A stretch of DNA of 64,000 nucleotides, taken from NCBI GenBank assembly GCA_964490015.1, contig CAZBBA010000011.1:8053-72052 (forward strand), read 5' to 3'. Origin of the DNA: Perlabentimonas sp964490015. GTDB lineage: Bacteria; Bacteroidota; Bacteroidia; Bacteroidales; Tenuifilaceae. The translations under genes and the position numbers were made by a program. This document shows positions 51,558-59,208 of the stretch, piece after piece. A model generated the notes under the pieces. The model had not been told where the DNA came from and did not search any database. It saw only the letters and a program-made list of their open reading frames with translations. Every line of letters begins with the position of its first letter. Position 1 is the stretch's first letter.

Positions 51558-51938
51558 ATGATTTATGTTACGCTAGATATCTTTTTCCTCATCTTCCATT
51601 CCGGGTTAATTGTTTTTAATCTTTTTGGATGGATTTGGAAACCTACACGCAAGGCAAACCTAATCACGCTGCTTTTAACAGGACTATCATGGGTTGGGTT
51701 AGGGTTGTTTTTCGGAATTGGATACTGTCCGCTAACCGACTGGCACTGGGATATTCTTTATGTGCTTGATAAACCACCCCAAACCCCTTCGTATGTGGCA
51801 TACCTTTTCAACCGTATTCTAAATATTAAAATGGATAGTCATGATGCCGATTTGTTGACGACTTGGTCATATCTGGTAGCATTAACCATTTCAATTTCGG
51901 TAAATATTAAAGATCGGTTTCAAAAGTCGAAATCCTAG
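51558..51938 (+). CDS. DUF2784 membrane protein
   Basis: 126 residues with three or four membrane helices. GYCPLTDWHWDIL and the N-terminal FHSGLIVFNLFGWIWKP blocks are those of DUF2784, a conserved membrane family of unknown role. The gene starts 45 bp after pfkA. Its stop overlaps by 4 bp (CTAG) with that of the convergent TonB receptor gene. Confidence 0.85.
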   Translation: MIYVTLDIFFLIFHSGLIVFNLFGWIWKPTRKANLITLLLTGLSWVGLGLFFGIGYCPLTDWHWDILYVLDKPPQTPSYVAYLFNRILNIKMDSHDADLLTTWSYLVALTISISVNIKDRFQKSKS

Positions 51939-54166
51939 AAAAACCATCGGTAGGCTAAGGTCATATTGCGTCCCGGCATAGGAAAGTTTCTGTCCTCTAT
52001 ACGTGAAAGATGATCGCGGTAACGCGTATTTAGAAGATTATCAACCCTAAAAATAAGGACATGCCTTCCTAATTTTGATAATCTGTAGCCTGTCGACAGC
52101 CCAATAATGGTGTAACCCTCGGTAGCCTCTTCATCGGGGGCAACCCTATTCTGCTTTGCTGCTGCTACTACTTTTGCGCCAATCCAGCCCCAACCAAAAT
52201 CGTAATCGGCACTAGCGGAAAGCCTTAGTGGAGGAATAAATGGAAGGTACTCCTTTCCGTTGGTAATTCTTCGTCCGTCAACAAAATCGGAGCCCAGCCC
52301 AAGTTCAAAACCTTTGAATGGTTTTAGGGTAGCCGAAAGCTCTGCGCCCATTATTCTTGCCTCGTCTCCGGTGTATTGGAAAATGGGATATCCAGAACTA
52401 GGATCGATATTACCCGTAGGTTCAAAAATGATGTAATTGCGGAAAACATTTACAAAGCTGGCCAGCTCAAATTCTAAAATATCTCCATTCCAACGGATAA
52501 AGAAATCGCCCCCTTGGCCAATCTCATCCTTTATACTGCTATTTCCAATTTCATAAACTCCTGCACCCAGGTGAATACCGTTTGCGTAAAGTTCCTCGAT
52601 GGAAGGATTACGGTGCGAGCGGGCAAACTGCCCTCCAACCTCAATTTTTTTGGTAGGACGATGGTTAAAGCCGAGAGAACCGGTATAGTTTATGGCATTT
52701 CTCCTACCATTGGCTTGGTTGGAATTATCTCCAAAAATTGCGCTGGTATGCTGAAAGTCGATTCTTATTCCAGCCTGCAAACGCATGGTATTGGAAAGAG
52801 GAATTTCCTGAAAAGTGAAAAAACCTAGGTTAAATCTTATCTCACCAGGCGTGTAAGCATCTTCTCCAATCACATCGAGCCGATGGCTGTGAAGATTAAC
52901 CCCAACAGCACCCCTGTCAAAAAAACTGAATGGTTTATGCTGCATTGTAAGCGTAGAACTTAATGCGTACTTCTCGTATTCAAGCTCAATTTCATCCTCT
53001 CTTTCGTTGCCAAGCCATTCGTACTCGACCTCTTGCTGGTGCATTCGGCTGGTATTGAACCTTGCTTGACCCTTATCAAAAAAGCCTTTGCGCTCAAAAT
53101 TCATTCGACCCTGAAAGGCTAGCCGTTGCATTTGTATTTCCACACCTTTGTTGGGGTTATCGATAAATTCGGGAATTTCATAAGTTTGATCTGAAAGAGA
53201 AAGGCTAACCCCACCACTATTACTATTGTTGTTAAAGCCAATACCCGCAGCAGCATCAATATTGTTCATCGATGTTCCGGGCAGCTCTCCATCGGGTGTT
53301 GTTATATTCGACGATTGCCTGTGGGCAATTCTTGCAGTGGCAGCCCAGCTATCGTTACCGTATGTGTATCGCGCAAAACCTGCACCCATTCTGTTCATTG
53401 TGGCTCCCTGCAGCGATAGTACACCGTGCGATTTATTATCCCAACGTTCAGGAATATCAGTTGTCATAATATTTATAACGCCTCCCAGTGCGCTAGAACC
53501 GTACAGCAAACTTGCAGGGCCTCGGATAACCTCAACACGACTTGCCGCCAATGGGTCGAGCGCAATGGAATGGTCGGCTGAGGTCTCGGAGATATCGCCC
53601 ATGCGCTCACCGTTCTCTAACACCAATATTCTATCGCCATCCATACCCCTAATTACCGGTCGGGCAGGGGACGAGCCCATGGATCGCATGGCTACACCAG
53701 GCGAGTTATTCAGCATTTCGCCAAACGATACCTCGGATCGTTTTTGAAGCTGCTCACCCATCAGAGCCATATCGGGTTGATATCGGAAACCACTCGCAGT
53801 GGGTGATGATGTGATTACAATGGCATCGAGATCAATTCCAGCGGGTTCAACTTCCACGTCAATCTCAAGAGTTTGTTTAGGTTTAATTGTGAATTCCACT
53901 GTTTTGGTTTCGAATCCCATACCAGCCACAACTAGAGTGTGAGTCCCTTCGGGAATATTGGTGAGAATATAGTGGCCCGTGGCATCGGTTATGGTTCCAA
54001 GGCGAGAATCTTTAATTAGCACGTTAATAAATGGGATGTGTTCTCCATTCTGAGAACTTACAATATGCCCAAATACATTGGCATCGGTTTTCAATTGCGC
54101 AAAGCTGTGGTTACTTGCCAGCATTAGCATGGCTAGTAACGGTATAAATCTAATCATGTTTGTCAT
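51935..54166 (-). CDS. TonB-dependent receptor with N-terminal carboxypeptidase-regulatory domain (metal type)
   Basis: 743 residues: signal peptide, CarboxypepD-regulatory-like beta domain (about 28-110, GHIVSSQNGEHIPFINVLIK), plug (about 115-235, RPVIRGMDGDRILVLENGER; GPASLLYGSSALGGVINI) and a barrel ending YRWFF. The plug resembles the ZnuD/zinc-receptor branch. A small His-rich membrane protein is encoded immediately upstream on the same strand (54609-54253), a pairing that supports zinc or another metal as substrate. No Zur/Fur box was identified, so the metal is not certain. Confidence 0.88.
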   Translation of the reverse strand: MTNMIRFIPLLAMLMLASNHSFAQLKTDANVFGHIVSSQNGEHIPFINVLIKDSRLGTITDATGHYILTNIPEGTHTLVVAGMGFETKTVEFTIKPKQTLEIDVEVEPAGIDLDAIVITSSPTASGFRYQPDMALMGEQLQKRSEVSFGEMLNNSPGVAMRSMGSSPARPVIRGMDGDRILVLENGERMGDISETSADHSIALDPLAASRVEVIRGPASLLYGSSALGGVINIMTTDIPERWDNKSHGVLSLQGATMNRMGAGFARYTYGNDSWAATARIAHRQSSNITTPDGELPGTSMNNIDAAAGIGFNNNSNSGGVSLSLSDQTYEIPEFIDNPNKGVEIQMQRLAFQGRMNFERKGFFDKGQARFNTSRMHQQEVEYEWLGNEREDEIELEYEKYALSSTLTMQHKPFSFFDRGAVGVNLHSHRLDVIGEDAYTPGEIRFNLGFFTFQEIPLSNTMRLQAGIRIDFQHTSAIFGDNSNQANGRRNAINYTGSLGFNHRPTKKIEVGGQFARSHRNPSIEELYANGIHLGAGVYEIGNSSIKDEIGQGGDFFIRWNGDILEFELASFVNVFRNYIIFEPTGNIDPSSGYPIFQYTGDEARIMGAELSATLKPFKGFELGLGSDFVDGRRITNGKEYLPFIPPLRLSASADYDFGWGWIGAKVVAAAKQNRVAPDEEATEGYTIIGLSTGYRLSKLGRHVLIFRVDNLLNTRYRDHLSRIEDRNFPMPGRNMTLAYRWFF

Positions 54167-54252
54167 TTATTTTTTACACAAAGGTTTATGCCAAATTTTC
54201 TCTTGGCTTTTTTATAGTTTGCAAACGATTTGGCTAGTAGTAGTTTAGCCTT

Positions 54253-54609
54253 TTAGTAAATGGATGGTGGGCCTCTGTGAGGATTGGATACAGGTGAAAA
54301 TTGGGGTATATGAAATTTTGTGTAATATTGACTAGTTTCTATGGAGATTGGGTTGACTGCTAATAGCAAAATAGCCTGAATTACCATTAGGCTAGTAATT
54401 ACTGACACCATTGCGTAAAGAAACATCTCCCAGTTGCTGTGGGTATGTTTCTGATATGGCGAGTCGGATGTTTTTTTCGAAATGGGTACTGGGTGTGAGT
54501 GCTCAATTACAATACCGCTGGGTAATTGGTGAAAATGCCAGTTGGCTGCCTGATTGTAAAAAAGCAGCAGTATAATAGGTATTAATATTGGTGCAATAAG
54601 TTTCCTCAT
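54253..54609 (-). CDS. His-rich small membrane protein, metal-uptake partner
   Basis: 118 residues from ATG 54609. Two hydrophobic helices (about 5-20 and 60-85) surround a His-rich stretch: WHFHQLPSGIVIEHSHPVP and KHTHSNW. Similar proteins sit beside metal TonB receptors in Bacteroidota. It lies 86 bp upstream of the TonB receptor on the same strand; the last helix is followed by a polar tail. A perfect -7 box TATTTTTG (54635-54628) covers the upstream TTG and fixes the start. Metal binding is inference. Confidence 0.75.
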   Translation of the reverse strand: MRKLIAPILIPIILLLFYNQAANWHFHQLPSGIVIEHSHPVPISKKTSDSPYQKHTHSNWEMFLYAMVSVITSLMVIQAILLLAVNPISIETSQYYTKFHIPQFSPVSNPHRGPPSIY

Positions 54610-54627
54610 CAAAAAAAAATAAGTACA

Positions 54628-54635
54628 CAAAAATA
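54628..54635 (-). promoter_or_regulatory. -7 box TATTTTTG of the metal-uptake operon
   Basis: Perfect TAnnTTTG on the minus strand, 18 nt before ATG 54609. No inverted repeat resembling a Zur or Fur box was recognised around it. Confidence 0.68.
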
Positions 54636-54806
54636 GTATTCGAATTCAATTGACCTTAAACCTTAACAGTAATTAACCTAAGTTTGTTCATATTGTAAAC
54701 TCAATAGTATAACAGGAAGAGTACTCTAGTTTAAATATTACGGGCTATTTGCTCATTATCCTTATTTTTCGGATATTTGCGGGTAGCTAATTTTAATCAA
54801 TACGAA

Positions 54807-55271
54807 ATGAAACCACGCGTTAATCTTCCTCAATCCGAAGTAGACCAGATAATTAACAGCTGTGAGGCATGCATGGTAGCAATGGTCGATTTGACCGGAA
54901 AGCCATACGTGCTCCCTTTTAATTTTGGCTATAAGGATGGGCGGCTTTACATTCATTCTGGACCCGAAGGCAAAAAGATTGATATCTGGAAGATAAACCC
55001 AGATGTATGCGTTTCATTTAGCTCCGAATATAAGATGAACATCCGTCACGAGGATGTTGCCTGCTCATACTCCATGAAGTATAAAAGCGTTTTGATTCAT
55101 GGTACTGTCAAGTTTATTGATGATTTAGATGAAAAGGCAAGGGTTCTTAACGTCATTATGGAGAAATATTCAGGTCGTGCCGATTTTAACTATGGTAAGC
55201 CTGCATTGGCAAATGTTGCTGTTTTCGAGATAGAACTCAATAAAATTGAATCGAGAGCATATCTCTACTAA
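54807..55271 (+). CDS. PNPOx-like flavin-binding split-barrel protein
   Basis: 154 residues of the pyridoxamine-phosphate-oxidase-like split-barrel family (VAMVDLTGKPYVLPFNFGYKDG; LYIHSGPEGKKIDIWKINPD; KSVLIHGTVKFIDD). Members bind FMN or haem; some are nitroimidazole-resistance proteins (NimA-like). This is a short version without the C-terminal PdxH part, so it is unlikely to be the B6 oxidase. A near-consensus -7 box (GATATTTG, 54772-54779) lies 27 nt upstream of ATG 54807. Confidence 0.82.
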   Translation: MKPRVNLPQSEVDQIINSCEACMVAMVDLTGKPYVLPFNFGYKDGRLYIHSGPEGKKIDIWKINPDVCVSFSSEYKMNIRHEDVACSYSMKYKSVLIHGTVKFIDDLDEKARVLNVIMEKYSGRADFNYGKPALANVAVFEIELNKIESRAYLY

Positions 55272-55281
55272 TGAACGAGGA

Positions 55282-55632
55282 ATGATTGAGGTTAATAAAT
55301 ATTGCAGACAGATTTTCAGCTTCTTAGCCATAGTAGCCATAGCTGCTAAGGTTATGATATTCTGCATGGTATCCTCAAGTTATGCCAATCCAGTGGCCAG
55401 TGAATGGCAATACTCGCAACAAATTGAATCTGTTGATCTTTACGCCCAAACGTCATCCACATCCGTTGTTAATCCAATTGAAATTGGCAACAGTTTTTAT
55501 AGTAACTCCATTGAAGTAAAATTAAGCAATTCCTCGGTTGAGGTTTACCGCTCGTACAATGTTATATCCCAGTATTTTCCTACTCCCCGAATCTGCTCCC
55601 ATACAGGCATTTTTCTTTGCCTTAGGTTATGA
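55282..55632 (+). CDS. Small exported or membrane protein of unknown function
   Basis: 116 residues from ATG 55282, ten bases after the PNPOx-like gene. It begins with a hydrophobic helix (FSFLAIVAIAAKVMIFCMV, about 11-29) followed by SSSYANP, which looks like a signal peptide; the rest is Ser/Thr-rich and ends with two more Cys. No family is recognised. The lack of a strong promoter between the genes suggests one operon. Gene reality is probable but not certain. Confidence 0.55.
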   Translation: MIEVNKYCRQIFSFLAIVAIAAKVMIFCMVSSSYANPVASEWQYSQQIESVDLYAQTSSTSVVNPIEIGNSFYSNSIEVKLSNSSVEVYRSYNVISQYFPTPRICSHTGIFLCLRL

Positions 55633-55772
55633 AAATTAAGTAGTTTGCCCGGAGTCCAGGTTTTTAATGTCATTTTGCATAGTCGCTATTCTAATTTTTT
55701 TTGCAAAGTGGATTAATGTTGGCCTCTACATAGTTTTCTGCAAATTTTTTAATCATCTTAATTTTTATACTT

Positions 55773-55871
55773 ATGGACACAGTTGAAAAAAGACCCTTAC
55801 CTACCTGGGTTAGCATTTTGCTTTTTGTAGCAATTATGGCTCTTGTTATGATCATCGGTATGATGATATAG
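55773..55871 (+). CDS. 32-residue single-helix membrane microprotein
   Basis: A 33-codon frame with ATG 55773 and stop 55869-55871. It encodes a short polar N-terminus (MDTVEKRPLPTW) and one Met-rich membrane helix (VSILLFVAIMALVMIIGMM). The composition and length resemble respiratory-complex microproteins (CydX-, CcoQ-like), but no partner gene is nearby and I recognise no homologue. Evidence is the codon pattern and clean helix only. Confidence 0.5.
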   Translation: MDTVEKRPLPTWVSILLFVAIMALVMIIGMMI

Positions 55872-56173
55872 TGACATTGAATTAGTTTCACCACAAGGGG
55901 CTGCTGATAGAAAGATTCCATTGGATACAAATTCTTACAAGGGTACTCGTAGGTTTTTGTTTTTATACCGATGTTTTTTTTAACAACAGCCCCTTGTCAT
56001 TTATAACAGTTGAGCCTGCACTTCATACCTCTTTCATATGTTTATTTCGATTGCATGAAATGATCGCTAGTAATTATTTTTCTAAAAAAATCAATAAACC
56101 TTTACAAGCATTCTAAAAAGTTTTATATTAGTAATGGATTTACAACTAATTATAGTAATAAGATTTTGTTGAT
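55872..56173. other. Non-coding stretch with a 102-nt inverted-repeat element
   Basis: Contains the perfect 10-bp inverted pair CAAGGGGCTG (55894-55903) / CAGCCCCTTG (55986-55995) enclosing 82 nt; pairing extends inward two or three more bases. It might be a structured RNA or a small mobile remnant. The rest to 56173 is A/T-rich and shows nothing. Confidence 0.5.
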
Positions 56174-56455
56174 ATGGCTAACGTAAAAGAGTTTAAGATG
56201 GATGTGAAGCAAATGGTGAAGCAGTTTTTACAAGAATGCTACACCCATCTGGCTTATTCACCCCCTTTGCATCAGGAGAATGTTCTCGACATAATTTCCG
56301 ATGCTATGGAGCTCGAAAAAGAGATGATTCACAAAATAAACGAGTTGCCTGCAAAAAGTCAGCAACTACCCAAAAACTACTTTAGAACCTTAAGCAACGA
56401 CTTTTACGACAGAATTGTGGAGTTCACCGAGCGCCTTAATTCTCTTGAGTATTAA
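56174..56455 (+). CDS. Conserved Bacteroidota small helical protein
   Basis: 93 residues, mostly alpha-helical, beginning MANVKEFKMDVKQMVKQFLQ. I recall a conserved Bacteroidota family with this start and length and no known function. No signal peptide or membrane helix. It is 38 bp upstream of the rSAM-associated lipoprotein gene on the same strand, so it could be the first gene of that unit, though the spacing also allows separate transcription. Confidence 0.72.
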   Translation: MANVKEFKMDVKQMVKQFLQECYTHLAYSPPLHQENVLDIISDAMELEKEMIHKINELPAKSQQLPKNYFRTLSNDFYDRIVEFTERLNSLEY

Positions 56456-56493
56456 AATATTGCGCGTTTTGGAACTTTCAGCATACTAGTGAA

Positions 56494-56859
56494 ATGAAAA
56501 GTAGATTGTTACGAAATATTGTTGGCGGGTTAAGTTTTACAACTGCACTTTTTGTTTTTCAAGCCTGCTACGGAACACCCCAGGATTTTGGCCTCGATGT
56601 GCTTGTCGAGGGTCAAGTTAAGTCCCGTTCTACGGGGCTACCAATAGAGGGTATTCGGGTTTCAGTTCAGGATGGAATCCAGTACACTACAACCAACCAC
56701 GAAGGCCGATTTGGTTTTTATACTGAGCGGTTAGATCAGCTTAAAGTTGCTTTTGAGGATATTGATGCCGAAGAGAGCGGCGTATTTTGCAGTAAAGATA
56801 CTGTTCTTGTAAACTTCCCAGATGTCATTTATCTCGATATTTTACTTGACGCGAATTAG
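56494..56859 (+). CDS. Radical-SAM-associated lipoprotein (putative maturation substrate)
   Basis: 121 residues with a lipoprotein signal peptide and lipobox FQAC (Cys25). The mature part is a small beta domain: YGTPQDF right after the Cys, then GLPIEGIRVSVQDG, TTTNHEGRFGFY, VAFEDIDAEE and a second Cys (Cys99) in VFCSKDT. YGTP, PIxGIRVS and FEDID are the features I associate with the putative lipoprotein of the rSAM/lipoprotein pair (TIGR04134-like, from memory). Its stop codon TAG is immediately followed by the radical SAM ATG, so translation is coupled. The modified residue is not known. Confidence 0.85.
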   Translation: MKSRLLRNIVGGLSFTTALFVFQACYGTPQDFGLDVLVEGQVKSRSTGLPIEGIRVSVQDGIQYTTTNHEGRFGFYTERLDQLKVAFEDIDAEESGVFCSKDTVLVNFPDVIYLDILLDAN

Positions 56860-57915
56860 ATGCTTTCCTCTTTAAAAAGAGCTGCTTTCCGAAAACTCAG
56901 AAATTTTCAGGTTTCACTGCACGAGTTAACATACCTGTTTTGGGAATGTACAGCCCGCTGCAATCTTAACTGTCTGCATTGTGGAAGCGATTGTAAAAAG
57001 GAAAGCCATTTTCCCGATATGCCATTGAGCGACTTTCTTGGCGCAATCGATACAATACAAAATCCATCAAAAGATTTAATAGTTGTTTTAACTGGGGGCG
57101 AACCACTGCTCCGAACCGATATTGAGCAATGTGGACTGGAAATCCGAAAGAGGGGATTACGCTGGTCGCTGGTGAGTAATGGTATACTCTACTCACACCA
57201 AAAGCATATATCCCTTCTAAATGCAGGGCTTGGCGCACTCACCATCTCTCTCGATGGACTGGAAGACACGCATAGCTGGTTAAGGAATGATACCAAAAAC
57301 TTTGGTAAAGTTGTTGAGGCCATAGGTATTGCTGCCAGTGCCTCTCGCCTTAACTTCGATGTGGTTACCTGCGTGAACCCCCGAAATATTCATCAACTTT
57401 CGCAAATAAGGGATTTGCTGATTAAGCTGGGCGTTAAGGCATGGCGCCTGTTTACCATAGTTCCAATAGGTCGGGCAGCAAGTAATCCTGAACTTTTTTT
57501 GTCCGACAAGCAACTTGTTGAATTAATGGAGTTTATTATCAATGAGCGTATGCATAAAGTGCTAAATGTGCAGTTTAGCTGCGAGGGGTATGTAGGAAGG
57601 TATGAGGAGAAAGTTCGCGACAGCCTCTTTTTCTGTAGAGCAGGCATTAACATAGGCTCTATCCTAATTGATGGCTCCATATCGGCCTGTCCAAATATCG
57701 ATAAGGTTTTTGTTCAGGGAAATATCTATTCCGATAATTTTTTCGATATTTGGGACACGAAGTTTCAACGTTTTCGCGATAGAAGTTGGAATAGGGTAGG
57801 AGATTGTTCCTGCTGCAATAGCTATGCCGATTGCAACGGCAATGGATTTCATAATTGGCATGGCGATATGAGCAATCCTATTGTTTGCCATAAAAGAATG
57901 ATTGAAAAAGCCTGA
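56860..57915 (+). CDS. Radical SAM/SPASM enzyme of the rSAM-lipoprotein system
   Basis: 351 residues. The radical-SAM CX3CX2C cluster is C34-C38-C41 (CNLNCLHC), with an extra C30 and C45 nearby. GGEPLLR, SNGILYS and TISLDGLEDTH follow. The C-terminal SPASM-type region starts with CX12GX4C (CRAG...GSISAC), then a CX2CX5C block (CSCCNSYADC); the next Cys of the standard CX3C is a Gly. It probably modifies a residue of the lipoprotein encoded directly upstream. Resembles TIGR04133-type proteins. Confidence 0.87.
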   Translation: MLSSLKRAAFRKLRNFQVSLHELTYLFWECTARCNLNCLHCGSDCKKESHFPDMPLSDFLGAIDTIQNPSKDLIVVLTGGEPLLRTDIEQCGLEIRKRGLRWSLVSNGILYSHQKHISLLNAGLGALTISLDGLEDTHSWLRNDTKNFGKVVEAIGIAASASRLNFDVVTCVNPRNIHQLSQIRDLLIKLGVKAWRLFTIVPIGRAASNPELFLSDKQLVELMEFIINERMHKVLNVQFSCEGYVGRYEEKVRDSLFFCRAGINIGSILIDGSISACPNIDKVFVQGNIYSDNFFDIWDTKFQRFRDRSWNRVGDCSCCNSYADCNGNGFHNWHGDMSNPIVCHKRMIEKA

Positions 57916-57951
57916 GTTTGATGGCTAAAAGTATAAACAGTTAAATCCAGA

Positions 57952-58485
57952 ATGATGAGCAATTTTCTGAAGTTAGCAAAGGACCGATACTCATGTAGGT
58001 CATACAGCGCAAATTCCTTATCAAAGGAAACAATTATGAATGTCCTTGAGGCCGCTCGAATAGCACCTTCTGCTACAAATGCGCAACCCTGGCGGTTTGT
58101 GGTGATAACGCAATCGCCGCTGCGCGAAGAGATTCTGAAATGTTACTCCGGAGCTTGGCTAAGTTCAGCGCCAGTAATTATAGTTGTGTGTGGAAATCAT
58201 TTTGAGTCGTGGCGAAGAGCCGATGGAAAAGATCATTGCGATGTGGATTTGGCCATAGCCATAGACCATATTACACTGGCGGCTACCGACTGTGGCTTAG
58301 CAACCTGCTGGATTTGCAAGTTCGATGCCATGCGTTGTGCTGAAATTCTAAGGTTACCAAAAGGAATCGCTCCATTTGCACTTATTCCATTAGGATATCC
58401 TCAGGAAAAGAACAACTACTCCGAGAGGCACTTGGTGCGCAAATCGATTGATGAGATAGTTTCGTGGGAAGGGTACAACTTTTAA
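57952..58485 (+). CDS. Nitroreductase family protein (associated with the rSAM system)
   Basis: 177 residues of the FMN-dependent nitroreductase fold: RYSCRSYSANSLS, ARIAPSATNAQPWRFVVI, and the C-terminal GYPQEKNNYSERH. It starts 36 bp after the radical SAM gene (ATG 57952; ATG 57955 equally possible). As part of the unit it could supply electrons or act on the lipoprotein, but this is context only. Its stop overlaps by 4 bp (TTAA) with the convergent peptidase gene. Confidence 0.85.
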   Translation: MMSNFLKLAKDRYSCRSYSANSLSKETIMNVLEAARIAPSATNAQPWRFVVITQSPLREEILKCYSGAWLSSAPVIIVVCGNHFESWRRADGKDHCDVDLAIAIDHITLAATDCGLATCWICKFDAMRCAEILRLPKGIAPFALIPLGYPQEKNNYSERHLVRKSIDEIVSWEGYNF

Positions 58486-59207
58486 ACTCCAGTTGTATAT
58501 TTCTTAACCCTAGCTGCTAAACTCTTGGCATTACCCGTGAGTTTATTAAGATGATTCCAGAACTGCGGCCCGTGGTTTTTATGGATAGTATGAGTTAACT
58601 CATGAAGTATAACATAATCCACCAACTCATCGGGTAGCTTCATTAGGTAAATGCTTAGGTTTATATTGTTTTTGCTTGAGCAGCTTCCCCATCGCGATGT
58701 AATATTCTTTATCCGTAAAGAGTTGTAGCTAAAGCCATACTTTGCTGCCAAGTCACAAATTTTGGGGGGTAGAATTCTTTTAGCCTCCATGCGAAACACA
58801 TTTTCTATTGTGCTTTTAGCTGCAGATTGAATCTCGTTACTGGTGCTGCTAATCTCCTCGGGAAAATGCAATTGAATTTGACCATTGGTTATCGAAACCT
58901 TAATATTGCTTGTCTTAGAAGGTATAAGAAGCAATTCGTGTTCACGGGTTTTATAACCTGAAGTTATGGCTTTGTGAATTTCCCTGGTCGATATCTCTTT
59001 TAATTTGGAGGTAATCCAGTCCCTCTTTTGCTCAACAAACTCTTTGGCAGCCACAATCGACAGAAAGCCAGGAACAGTTACTCTTACTACTCTCCCCGGT
59101 CTTATTGATATGGTAAGCCTCTTGGCACGAGAATTTCTATGAAAATGTATTTCACCCACATCGGGCATATGCCAAGTGGTGGGTGATGCTTTTCTTTTCT
59201 GGGGCAT
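58482..59207 (-). CDS. YgjP-like metallopeptidase (DUF45/M48-type)
   Basis: 241 residues of the YgjP/DUF45 family: N-terminal RAKRLTISIRPGRVVRVTVP, C-terminal SRWGSCSSKNNINLS followed by the zinc site VILHELTHTIHKNHGPQFW (HExxH). Probably a cytoplasmic zinc peptidase; the substrate is unknown. The gene is one base downstream of the HU-CCDC81/SPOR gene on the same strand, hence co-transcribed, and ends with a 4-bp overlap against the nitroreductase gene. Confidence 0.9.
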   Translation of the reverse strand: MPQKRKASPTTWHMPDVGEIHFHRNSRAKRLTISIRPGRVVRVTVPGFLSIVAAKEFVEQKRDWITSKLKEISTREIHKAITSGYKTREHELLLIPSKTSNIKVSITNGQIQLHFPEEISSTSNEIQSAAKSTIENVFRMEAKRILPPKICDLAAKYGFSYNSLRIKNITSRWGSCSSKNNINLSIYLMKLPDELVDYVILHELTHTIHKNHGPQFWNHLNKLTGNAKSLAARVKKYTTGV

Positions 59208-59208
59208 A

